Shown: piece after piece, positions 12,101 to 22,249 of the stretch
Layout: the number at the start of each line of letters is the position of its first letter
Numbering within the stretch: position 1 is the stretch's first letter
Source: Meconema thalassinum
Lineage: Eukaryota; Arthropoda; Insecta; Orthoptera; Tettigoniidae
Length of the DNA stretch: 64,000 nucleotides
Assembly: GCA_946902985.2 (NCBI GenBank)
Contig: OX336391.1
Location: 143,099,074 to 143,163,073, forward strand
Direction of reading: 5' to 3'
Made by a program: the position numbers and the translations under genes
The notes under the pieces: model-generated
What the model was told of the DNA's origin: nothing
The model's input: only the letters and a program-made list of their open reading frames with translations
The model's database searches: none

Positions 12101-13089
12101 CTTTGCTTACATATTTTGAAATCTTATGGTTCATTGATGAACAAACTTGTTTTTTCTCGTCGTCACATTCGATGTGTTTTTGTATTTATACTTGTCAGGT
12201 CACGTTTCTCGCTGACTTAATTATTTTTCTGAGTAACCCCTTTGATACACATTATAACTTGAGGTCATTGTTTATGGCTACTGGGTTGTTACCTATGGCG
12301 TTCTTGCTTTCTACTCGCATAGTTCCTTTGTTTATTTGGTATATTCTTGTCCTGAATAGATGTACTTGTTTCTATACGCTTTCTTTAAACTTGTCAATTC
12401 TTCTTTTGCATCGTATCGTAATCTTTACTAGTGCTTTATTTTCCTCAGCTTCTAGTTATTTTGTGATGGAAGATGTCGTTAATTCTTGTTATTTAACTCC
12501 GCTTTCTAATGACCCTGATGACCTACTTCCACTCACCCCTGGTCACTTCCTTATCGGCACTTCTCTTTCTGCCCCTCCTCCTCTTCCCAATTCTTACAGG
12601 GATTTTAATCTACCTATTGTTTGGCGTAAACTTGAAGCCCTCCGTAATTCTTTTTGGAAGAGATGGAACTTGGAATATTTAACTTCCTTGCAACGGAGGC
12701 AGAAGTGGTTTCTTTCCAGTCCCGACATTAAAGTGGGGGACTCGGTCTTGGTTAGGGATGTTTCTCCCCCTCTAGTCTGGACTTCCGGTAGAGTGACCAA
12801 GTGTTATCCTGGAAGAGATGGGAGAGTCAGGGTAGTCAGAGTTTTGACCACTAATGGTCAGATCACAAGACTACTTCTCCGCAATTGCTTATTACCTTTA
12901 AATGTTTACTTGTTTTTCTTGTTCCCTGTTTGTGTTTGTCCCCTCCCAGTATGGTGCATTCTTGGAATACACGGTACCAGAGATTATAATTTTCAATGCT
13001 TTTGCATGTTCTTTCCTTCCTCTTTGTCAAACACCAACAGTGATCTTCTGTTTTCTCTTAGGGGTTCAGGTCGCTTATATCTTTTATGA
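9175..13089 (+). CDS. BEL/Pao Gag-protease fused to an unassigned hydrophobic segment and integrase C-terminal tail
   Basis: This single frame runs 1,304 codons from an ATG in the leader to a TGA inside the 3' LTR (residues after about 1259 are LTR-encoded). Residues 1-300 resemble BEL Gag, with the KISLPHFSG...W region at about 123-137 usual in this family. Zinc knuckles follow: C353-C356-H360-C365 and C386-C389-H394-C399, with a further C405/C408/H412 cluster. An aspartic protease follows at about 460-620 with LLDSAS at 479-484 (D481; the usual DSG/DTG is DSA here). About residues 1101-1243 match the BEL integrase tail (TPLSNDP, LTPGHFLIG, RWNLEYLTSLQRR, VGDSVLVRD), a DUF5641-type segment. 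Between them, residues ~665-1098 (about 11170-12470) show no RT, RNase H or integrase motif and instead hold many hydrophobic stretches rich in Leu, Phe, Ser, Tyr and Cys. A normal BEL Pol would need roughly 3 kb here. The T-rich strand reduces stops but 430 open codons are still unexpected. Confidence 0.8.
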   Translation: MAPTEKDETLIARRSSYKGQLSRFRNFVNKLNPAECDLDILTHRLKLYERSYDYYDQIQTEIESACPELQSDRDEVEPLYFEGIAKAHQLIRNISEPDTKVINPAQFAPASVHENKPKPLLPKISLPHFSGKEGEWYSFYELYCSLIHENTEIPDIHKFYFLRTSLECEALALVESLPLSADNYHIAFNLLKERYGNLRLSVARHIRCLFSLPAVKPNDVTSLRNLLDSIQLNVRALYQLKQPVQTWDTILIHLATSRFDFSTLKAWEIELARKEEFSFEHLISFLNSRCQVLTELAFQCEKVETNHQSHIFEKNLAFSKGHQPPSVENKQTRSASLNHAREHIRPLNKSLKCTLCKKLHTLYLCKSFKELSVEDRRKFVFNSKHCFNCLSPKHSSSNCTSSNLCFHCKKPHHSLLHVHDKSRSSVPASSSSMQSSSEQTNASSCISNAETPHSAQTLLTTVQFEIQDKFGNWFRTRGLLDSASTHNFVPRSLIKKLGLSSSPTSINVTGIDNLKTQILQSSKLKIRDVCQRNTNLNLNCLILTSIGKDTPSHSINTSGLKIPSHLRLADPQFNAQGPIDVLFSANVFWKCIRKQTRKLSSTVVARDTDFGWVITGEIQYPSVQTKAQCHFVTADINPISEKENAHVSDLNIFEKHLPKRCLIVNNYATSVSCLNGFSFFPHNMAIQVRLALCYFVYFLMSFFIAGNCLNSFSKAIYPLCKTMAISLHHFAVSYVSLLSLFRRMATAGSSPLPHNWKSLLKPLENLNSLTSRITILMHNLLLNVPASLPISEESSFFLSKIVGFRDPLNYAKLISYSISYSFKLFVHVQVTIDCMPSNLNICFKSQLIQQVLFVYSKLLVFQTCLYTSPRKVKSLFISCMLAKGQSKFLLSQLWLIANHCLAGRYCKYRSRSPTSQNKLVPVKDSFSYLYALSRCTMCVKAALACVFHLLTLVFHNCFDSRLVTSLHILYALMYYTLLTYFEILWFIDEQTCFFSSSHSMCFCIYTCQVTFLADLIIFLSNPFDTHYNLRSLFMATGLLPMAFLLSTRIVPLFIWYILVLNRCTCFYTLSLNLSILLLHRIVIFTSALFSSASSYFVMEDVVNSCYLTPLSNDPDDLLPLTPGHFLIGTSLSAPPPLPNSYRDFNLPIVWRKLEALRNSFWKRWNLEYLTSLQRRQKWFLSSPDIKVGDSVLVRDVSPPLVWTSGRVTKCYPGRDGRVRVVRVLTTNGQITRLLLRNCLLPLNVYLFFLFPVCVCPLPVWCILGIHGTRDYNFQCFCMFFPSSLSNTNSDLLFSLRGSGRLYLL

Positions 13090-15418
13090 GTCTGTTCCAG
13101 ATATATATTCTATGACCCACCTAGCGTCACATAGCAGCGAATCTCTGAAGCTCTTCAACTCTTCCTCGGGCAAGAGGAATTCCTTCTCCATCTGGCTACC
13201 AGATCCTGTTACCATCGCCAGCTATTTTCTCCATGAGCAAGAGAACTACGTTTACTTCTTTACTCACCATGCTGCGCTAGTATCATCTGTTATCAACTCC
13301 TTGAAGACCATTCATCAAGAAGAACATTTATTTTTGATAAGTTGGCAATGTTTATATGTTCTCCTTTTGTTTCCTACCCCCCACTCTTTTCCCCTTCCTT
13401 GGACCCTCCGTGCTCCGTTGAGCTGGTCTCACTTCTCAGTCGGCAGTTGACTCGATCAGTTAAAGCTCCTCTCGAGCTAGCCTCCTCAAACCAAGAGGCA
13501 CACACTCTTCTACGCCATGTTGGCAAGGTAGTTGTCATCCAGGGAAACTTCGCCTTCAACATGAAATCAAGATAAGTACCATTTTAAAAGTTTTAACCTC
13601 ATCTTCATGGTTTTAACTTCCACATGCTTTTAATGATATTTTTATAGACAGTGTGAAATTATTTACTTTGGGGCAAAAATCATTCTTCGTGGGATTTGCC
13701 ATGTTGAGCTTTCGCTTGTATAAGCCAACCTTACTAAAAAGAGCTTTTCTTAAGCTATTCAAATGAGAAATCCTCTCACTACGTGGGATATTACCTAATA
13801 CCCGCTGTCTATAATTCGTCAAGCTAGTTCCTCCGTTGGACTTTCTCAACCCCATTTTACTACTAAGGTCGTTCTGGAACCTTCGAGATCTTGTACTCTG
13901 TCTGCGAGTCTTGCCGTCAAGTAATTTTCACTCACTTGTGACAATAATATTTAAAATGAGGAATCTTCCTTACAAATTGTTGCAATAGCTAACTTTCTTC
14001 CACCGCTGGAACCACTGGAATGTGTTATGGTACATTTAATTGTAAATCACAACTTTTTCGAGAAATAGACTCTCACCTATATAGTGCAATCAGTTATTTC
14101 CATAATTGCAATAACTTTCTTTCTCATAAACTTTAGTGTTTCTATAGTGAACTTTGCATCCATCTTTATAGACTACAGTGATATCCAGTGCTTGTTCCAC
14201 GTTTCAACCGCGTCGCGCTCGTCCGTTTACATTAAATACGGCCATGAACATTGATCCTATATCCCAATGATCTTTCCTCAACCTTCTACTAACCACCATT
14301 ATTAATAAAATTGTAACTTTTCTATAAGGTGTCACTCACGAAGTGCCCTTCCAACTTTGCTAGTTTAACATTAATTAAATTCTGCATAATTGCTTGTGTG
14401 ATACAAGTTTTAAATTCACGTTGTTCCTTTCCTATAATCAGGGAAAACAATTCCTTAAACTCTTGAGCGAGTCATGTTCAGGTTTCACGAAATGGAAACT
14501 GTCCCATTTGGCTAGTGATTCCTGCTCAAACTTGGGAAGTCTAGAACTTTCCTTTTCACTTTCTTCAGGTTTCACAGTAAGTGACCTGCACTCTTTTGTA
14601 TAATTCTCATATAGTAATTCTGTATAAATATAAGAAGTTGTAAGAACTTCTATCTTATTTTTCATGTTTTTATTATTGTTATTTTCGAAGTTGTCACTTT
14701 CTCTAGAACATTCTCTCAAGAATTTCTTAAGGTGCACTCTTTGTACTCCAATTCACGTTCAAACTTTAATTACTTCATTGTTTGATTGTTTAAATCTTAT
14801 AAAGATTTTAGAAACATGTAAGGTTTGAAACCTTGTAAATTGTCAATTGCCTGGAGCAAACGTTTAATGTTGAGAGGTCTGCGACCCCATTTGTTAAAAA
14901 GTTCAAATGAACTATGTTTGTCAAAATTATATTACATGCTTGTTAATTTCCTCAAACTTCTTTGCATTGTTTAATAAATTAAATATTTGTTTTTGGATTC
15001 ATCATTTCTCTGATACTACAGTTAGGCAAGATCCTGGCTTTCCTAGCTCTTCCTAGGTTTATGCCCTCGTTCATACTCAATAAAGCTTTTACTATTTGTC
15101 TGGCCAGACCATCACGCTTCCCTATAGTACTTTTATGCATGCTTGGGAGGAAATACACTAAAGCCTCTCTCTGGCAAACTGCCCAAGTCTTAGCTGCGGT
15201 TCCCGTCAGCTTCGACCAAGCTCGCACCTACTTTAGCTATCAGAGAGTTAATTTGCAGTTGCAACCGCTTCTAAGTGTGTTTAAAGTTAAACTTATTAAT
15301 TTTGTGGGACTCTTGTCCTATTTCTCTATCCTTTTATTTTTCCAATCCAAAATCTACTTCTTTCTCTTAATCATCTTCCCTTGGTGGGTGGGTTATTCCT
15401 CAGCCAATAAACTACCCA
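12952..15418 (+). repeat. 3' LTR of the BEL/Pao element
   Basis: It is 2,467 bp, starts TGGTGCATTC and ends AACTACCCA, and is near-identical to 6444-8909. Polyadenylation-type AATAAA lies at 15079-15084. The 40 bases before it are pyrimidine-rich (ending cccctcccagta) with no purine tract, which is unusual for a plus-strand primer site. Confidence 0.95.
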
Positions 15419-18400
15419 ACATCCGTGATGGTGGGCGCTGGTTGCCCCTCTGAGGCCCGTTCTCGTGTAGCTGGTGTAACCTCCGTGATGGTGGGCACTG
15501 GTTGCCTCTCTGAGGCCCGTCCTCGTGTATCTGGTGTAACCTCCGTGATGGTGGGCGCTGGTTGCCTCTTTGAGGCCTGTTCTCGTGTATCTGGTGTAAC
15601 CTCCGTGAAGGTGGGCGCTGGTTGCCTCACTGAGGCCCGTTCTCGTGTAGCTGGTGTAACCTCCGTGGTGGTGGGCACTGGGTGTCTCGCTGAGGCCCGT
15701 TCTAGTGTGGCTGGTGTAACCTCCGTGGTGGTGGGCACTGGTTGTCTCGCTGAGGCCCGTTCTAGTGTAGCTGGTGTAACCTGCGTGGTGGTGGGCGCTG
15801 GTTTTCTCACTGACGCCCGTTCTCGTGTAGCTGGTGTAACCTCCGTGGTGGTGGGCACTGGTTGTCTCGCTGAGGCCCGTTCTAGTGTAGCTGGTATAAC
15901 CTCCGTGGTGGTGGGCACAGGTTGCCTCGCTGAGGCCCGTTCTCGTATAGATGGTGTAACCTCCGTGATGGTGGACACTGGTTGCCTCACTGAGGCCTGA
16001 TCCCGTGTATCTGGTGTAACCTGCGAGGTGGTGGGCACTGGTTGCCTCACTGAGGCCCGTTCTACTGTAGATGGTGTAACCTCCATGGTGGTGGGCACTG
16101 ATTGCCCCAATGAGGCCCGTTCTCGTGTAGCTGGTGGAACCTCCATGGTGGTGAGCACTGGTTGTCTCGCTGAGGCCCGTTCTAGTGTAGCTGGTGTAAC
16201 CTCTGTGGTGGTGGGCACTGGTTGCCTCGCTGTGTACCATTCTCGAGTAGATGGTGTAACCTCCGTGATGGTGGGCACTGGTTGACTCGCTGAGGCCTGT
16301 TCTCGTGTAGATGATGTAACCTCCCTGGAGGTGGGTGCTGGTTGCCTAACTGTGCCTCGTTCTCGTGTAGCTGGTGTAACCTCCGTGATGGTTGGCACTG
16401 GTTACCTCGCAGAGGCCCGTTCTCCTGTAGATGGTGTAACCTCCGTGATGGTGGCACTGGTTGCCTCACTGAGGCCTGATCCCGTGTATCTGGTGTAACC
16501 TCCGTGGTGGTGGGCACTGGTTGCCTCACTGAGGCCCGTTCTCGCGTACATGGTGTAACCTCCGTGGTGGTGGGCACTGGTTGCCTCGCTGAGGCCCGTT
16601 CCCGTGTAGCTGGTGGAACCTCCATGGTGGTGGGCACTGGTTGCCTCACTGAGGCCCGTTCTCGTGTAGCTGGTGAAACCTCCGTGATGGTGGGCACTGG
16701 TTGCCCCACTGAAGTCTGTTCTCGTGTAGATCGTGTAACCTCCGTGATGGTGGGCACTGGTTGCCTTACTGAGGCCTGTTCTCGTGTAGATGGTGTAACC
16801 GCCGTGATGGCGGGCACTGGTTGCCTCACTGAGGCCTGTTCTCGTGTAGATGGTGTAACCTCCGTGATGGTGGGCACTGCACTGGTTGCCTCGCTGAGGC
16901 CCGTTCTCGTGTATCTGGTGTAACCTCCGTGATGGTGGGCGCTGGGTGCCTCACTGAGGCCCGTTCTCGTGTAGCTGGTGTAACCTCCGTGGTGGTGGGC
17001 ACTGGGTGTCTCGCTGAGGCCCGTTCTAGTGTAGCTGGTGTAACCTCCGTGGTGGTGGGCACTGGTTGTCTCGCTGAGGCCCGTTCTAGTGTGGCTGGTG
17101 TAACCTCCGTGGTGGTGGGCACTGGTTGTCTCGCTGAGGACCGTTCTAGTGTAGCTGGTGTAACCTCCGTGGTGGTGGGCGCTGGTTGCCTCACTGAGGC
17201 CCGTTCTCGCGTAGCTAATGTAACCTCCGTGGTGGTGGGCTCTGGTTGTCTCGCTGAGGCCCGTTCTAGTGTAGCTGGTATAACCTCCGTGGTGGTGGGC
17301 ACTGGTTGCCTCGCTGAGGCCCGTTCTCGTATAGATGGTGTAACCTCCGTGATGGTGGACACTGGTTGCCTCACTGAGGCCTGATCCCGTGTATCTGGTG
17401 TAACCTGCGAGGTGGTGGGCACTGGTTGCCTCACTGAGGCCCGTTCTAGTGTAGACGGTGTAACCTCCATGGTGGTGGGCTCTGGTTGCCTCGCTGAGGC
17501 CCGTTCTCGTGTAGCTGGTGGAACCTCCGTGGTGTTGGGCACTGGTTGTCTCGCTGAGGTCCGTTCTAGTGTAGCTGTTGTAACCTCTGTGGTGGTGGGC
17601 ACTGGTGGCCTCGCTGTGGACCGTTCTCGAGTAGATGGTGTAACCTCCGTGATGGTGGGCACTGGTTGACTCGCTGAGGCCTGTTCTCGTGTAGATGATG
17701 TAACCTCCTTGGAGGTGGGTGCTGGTTGCCTAACTGTGCCTCGTTCTCGTGTTGCTGGTGTAACCTCCGTGATGGTTGGCACTGGTTACCTCGCAGAGGC
17801 CCGTTCTCTTGTAGATGGTGTAACCTCCGTGATGGTGGCACTGGTTGCCTCACTGGACCTGATCCCGTGGATCTGGTGTAACCTCCGTGGTGGTGGGCAC
17901 TGGTTGCCTCACTGAGGCCCGTTCTCGTGTACATGGTGTAACCTCCGTGGTGGTGGGCACTGGTTGCCACGCTGAGGCCCGTTCTCGTGTATCTGGTGTA
18001 ACCACCGTGGTGGTGGGCACTGGTTTCCTCGCTGAGGCCCGTTCCCGTGTACATGGTGTAACCTCCTTGATGGTGGGCACTGGTTGCCTCGCTGTGGACC
18101 ATTCTCGTGTATCTGGTGTAACCTCCGTGATGGTGGGCACTGGTTGCCTCGCTGAGGCCCGTTCTCGTGTATCTGGTGTAACCTCCATGATGGTGGGCAC
18201 TGGTAGCCTCGCTGAGGCCCGTTCTCGTGTATATGGTGTAACCTCTATGGTGGTGGGCACTGGTTGCCTCGCTGAGGCCCGTTCTCGGGTATCTTGTTGA
18301 ACCTCCATGGTGGTGGGCACTGGTTTCCTCGCTGAGGCACTTTCCCGTGTCCATAGTGTAACCAACATGATGGTGGGCACTGGTTGCCTCACTGAGGCCC

Positions 18401-19950
18401 GTTCTCGTGTACATGGTGTAACCTCCATGATTGTGGGCACTGGTTGCCTCGCTGTGGATCATTCTCGTGTATCTGGTGGAACCTCCATAGTGGTTGGCAC
18501 TAGTTGCCCCGTTGAGGCCCGGTCTCGTGTACCTGGTGTAACCTCATTGATGGTGGGCACTGGTTACGTCGCTGAGGCCCGTTCCCGTGTGCATGGTGTA
18601 ACCTCCATGATGGTGGGCACTGGTTGCCTCACTGAGGCCCGTTCTCGTGTACATGGTGTAACCTCCATGATGGTGGGCACTGGTTGCCTCGCTGTGGACC
18701 ATTTTCGTGTATCTGGTTTAACCTCTATAGTGGTTGGCACTAGTTGCCTCGCTGAGGCCCGTTCTCGTGTAGCTGGTGTAACCTCCGTGATGGTGGGCAC
18801 TGGTTGCCTCACTGAGGCCCGTTTTCGTGTAGCTGGTGTAACCTCCGGGGTGGTGGGCACTGGTTGCACGCTGTGGACCATTCTCGTGTATCTAGTGGAA
18901 CCTCCGTAGTGGTTGGCACTAAGTGCCTCGCTGAGGCCCGTTCTCGTGTATCTGGTGTAACCTCCGTGGTGGTGGGCGCTGGCTGCCTCGCTGAAGCCCG
19001 TTCTCGTGCAACTGGTGTAATCTCCGTGATGGTGGGCACTGATTATCTCGCTGAGGCCCGTTCTCGTGTATCTGGTGTAACCTCCGTGGTGGTGTGCGCT
19101 GGTTGCCTCGCTGAGGCCCGCTCTCGTGTAGATGGTGCAACCTCCGTGGTGGTGGGCACAGGTTGCCTCGCTGAAGCCCGTTTTCGTGTAGCTGGTATAA
19201 CCTCCGTGGTGGTTGGCAGTGGTTGCCTCGCTGAGGCCAGTTTTCGTGTAGCTGTTGTAACCTCCGTGGTGATTGGCACTGGTTGCCTCGCTGTGGACCA
19301 TTCTCGTGTATCTGGTGGAACCTCCGTAGTGGTTGGCACTAGTTGCCTCGCTGTGGACCATTCTCGTGTATCTGGTGTAACCTCCGTGGTGATTGGCACT
19401 GGTTGCCCCGCTGAGGCCCGTTTTCGTGTAGCTGTTGTAACCTCTGTGGTGATTGGCACTGGTTGCCTCGCTGAGGCCCGTTTTCGTGTAGCTGATGTAA
19501 CCTCCGTGGTGGTTGGCACTGGTTGCCTCGCTGTGGACCATTCTCGTTTATGTGGTGGAACCTCCGTAGTGGTTGGCATTAGTTGCCTCGCTGAGACCCG
19601 TTCTCGTGTAGCTGGTGTAACCTGCGTGGTGGTTGGCACTGGTTGCACGCTGTGGACCATTCTCGTGTATCTGGTGGAACCTCCGTGGTGGTGGGCACTG
19701 GTTGCCTCGCTGAATCCCGTTCTCGTGTGGCTGGTGTAACCTCCATGATGGTGGGCACATGTTGCCTCGCTGAGGCCCGTTCCCGTGTAGCTGGTGTAAC
19801 CTGCGTTATGGCGGGCGCTGTTTGGCTCAATTAGGACCGTTCTCGTGTAGCTGGTATAACCTCCGTGGTGGTGGGCACTGGTTGACTCGGTGAAGCCCAT
19901 TGTCGTGTGGCTGGAGTAACCTTCGTGGTGGTAGGTACTGGTTGCCTCGC
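15419..19950. repeat. 60-bp tandem satellite, right block
   Basis: This is the continuation of the 4214-6443 array in the same orientation and phase, about 75 units. It begins with the right target duplication ACATC (15419-15423). Marker units recur: a unit with an extra gcact at 6098 and 16877, a unit lacking one g at 16451 and 17835, and a gcacgctgtggacc unit at 18865 and 19641. These show repeated segmental duplication inside the array. From about 18000 rightward a variant with gtgtatctgg and ctgtggaccatt becomes common. All four stop-poor frames are interrupted here and there by 1-2 base indels. Confidence 0.95.
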
Positions 19951-22240
19951 CTACACACACTTGGATACTCTGTAATTCTACGCTAGTGTCTCGCCCGGAC
20001 TGAACGTCCCTCCTGACAGGAGGAATCCATACATCTCAACGATGTGTTAAAACTAAAAACCTTTTAAACGGCTGGCCGTGCAATCTACATCACCACGATG
20101 ACAAGATAAGTACCTAACTCACTGTTTTATCAAGCAATTTTATGGGGCCTGTGTTAATTTCTTAATCTGAACATTTTAAATAAACATCATCGGCAGAATT
20201 TGAACTTTACATACTGGTGTAATCGCTAACGGCCTCCAACGAGGAAAATGTTACATTGCTTTGCCAAGGCATAAGTAAGCTCCCAATTTGAATTGTCTTG
20301 AAAACTTTCCATTACTATATCTGTCAAAAAGGGGATACTTTTTCTCCCAACGTGGGAATTATGCTATTAAACCTGTAGCACTTGGAAAGTCCAGCTTTGC
20401 TTCTTCGAGGGAATTTCTATTGGGTCTTCAAACTGTACCGAGCTATTATTAATTTCATCGAGGGATTTTTCTACTTGCCCCATTTTACGCAACTTGCCAC
20501 TCGTGACATTTCGAATCAAGCAATAGACTCTGAATTGTACAAAGTTACATTGGCAACCGCATCTAAAACGCAATACCATTGAACTACTGCTAATTACCGA
20601 ATCAGAACAAACAATATAAAACTCAATAGTGACTTTTCCTTGTGCTTCGATATATTGGTTTTCAATGCAAACCATATGTGTTGGGTACCGAAAACACGCA
20701 AAGAACCAAACTCAAAACAAACTCCAGTCTTCATTTCCCATTTCCCATTTACTAACATTTAAATGTAAGTTAATAACCTTTGTATATCTCTTTTCTTATA
20801 AACTTCAGGATTCACTGATGTGACCTCCCCCTTTTTGAATTTACAATTAAGTAAAGCCTGTATAAATAATCCAGTGTTTTATGTAGCCAACTTTCAAACA
20901 CAACTTATAAGTGTGTAAGCCTTATTTTCCCCCATTCGTTTTACACACGATTTCTTAAAAACTTTTAAAGAGCAATCAAATTCTTGTATTTTACGCTCTT
21001 TCTAATCATTGCTTAGTTTTTTTTAAGAACTCTTTGTGTGTTTTTTATTACGTTATTAATCTTGGCTATTCAAGCCTTTTATTCTGCCTAGCTTAAGAGG
21101 CATCTTAACCACAACAAATGAGTTGTGAATGTGCAGTTACTGCCAACACTTTGTATCCATTTATCGCCTCATTGGCGTGGCAACTTAAAGGGGCCACGGG
21201 AGACCCCTACCTTTATCTATTTCTCGTTCAATCTATCTCTTGCTTCGAGGTCCATCCTCGGTGGGTAGTAAAGCTATTCTTTACTTTTACATTCTTTGCA
21301 GCATCTTAGAATGTTTTTTGAAATATCGCCCCGCAAGATTTGCTGTAATTTAATAATTTAAGCCACTTGTTAGAACTTTCGCCAGTGACCTGAGTAGCCC
21401 TATGCAGTACCCTATTTCGTGTTCGGTCCGGATAGTGCACCTGGTGACTGCCTGCTGGTTCATTAATCAACAATTTTCTTGGCATTATTGCATAAAGTTG
21501 TAGTTGCAATTTGCTTTGCTAATTTCATTTGCAACTAGTTTATACACACTCTTGGTTGTCTTTTGCGCAAGCAAGACTGTGATCCTCTTGTTACTTTTAT
21601 TAATCATGCCTTCAGCATTCCCTTTTTTTTTTTGGTTAACCTATATTTAGCAGCATATCCTATTTATAATTAAAGTTTAACTTCTTTTATTGTTAAGGCT
21701 AGTGTTTGTGTTCCCATATTGGGTTCTTTAGCCTTCTTTTATCCTAACCTTTCATGCTTCTATCAGCATATTTCCTGTTGGTCAAATACAATAGTCTCTG
21801 TTATTTTTATGAATAAATTTATTGGATTCGTTCATTTGTTGCCTAATCTTGCTTTCATTCCTAAACCTGTTCCCTTATCTCAAGTCGTCTTCTCACTGGC
21901 AGTGGTTAAGCCTTGTCTTGCCTCTCCAGGGTGAGTGATCAGGGGAATCAATCCCCCCAAGAGCCAAATAATAAAAATATGTAATTCTATGAAAAGTTTA
22001 TTTTGATTATATCCAATCTTCGGATTGATGACAGTTAGATTATGTACGTTTAACCTCACTAATATTAGAGATTTCCCTTTATTACTCGTGTAACACGATT
22101 AGTGTTACCTAACCTGAACAATTGCTTAAGAAAAACTGTCCATTTTCGAGCGTTAGCACGTTAATAAGTGCAAATACGACGTATGAAACACGAGATCAAA
22201 CAGAAAAACGTGCTGTTTTGCTTTCATTGATTATGTCTCA
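19951..22240 (+). other. Anonymous AT-rich DNA; possibly a diverged BEL/Pao LTR
   Basis: No gene is recognisable. The first bases after the satellite (cacacttggatac) and a later caagataagtacc (about 20103) recall the start and inner part of the BEL LTR at 6444, and the style (T-rich, ggtgggtagtaaagc at about 21260) is similar. The resemblance is too weak to align by eye. It may be an old relative of the same LTR family beside the array. Confidence 0.25.
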
Positions 22241-22249
22241 TTTTGCCCA

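Larger units (their letters stand above)
6444..15418 (+). mobile_element. Complete BEL/Pao LTR retrotransposon lacking RT (8,975 bp)
   Basis: The element has paired long LTRs, a primer-binding-like site, a Gag-protease frame of BEL/Pao type and a BEL-type integrase tail. It is flanked by ACATC at 6439-6443 and 15419-15423, and removing it plus one duplicate restores an ordinary 60-bp satellite unit in phase (gacatccgtgatgg also occurs nearby at about 6380). The LTRs start TGG and end CCCA. By eye they differ at about two dozen positions over 2,466 bp, roughly 1%, so the insertion is fairly recent. No RT, RNase H or integrase catalytic core is recognisable, so the copy should depend on another element for reverse transcription and integration. 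Confidence 0.95.

Noticed and set aside
15371..19960. Long frames (up to ~330 codons) in the right satellite block
   Set aside because: Same reason; indels shift them repeatedly and overlapping frames on both strands are equally open.
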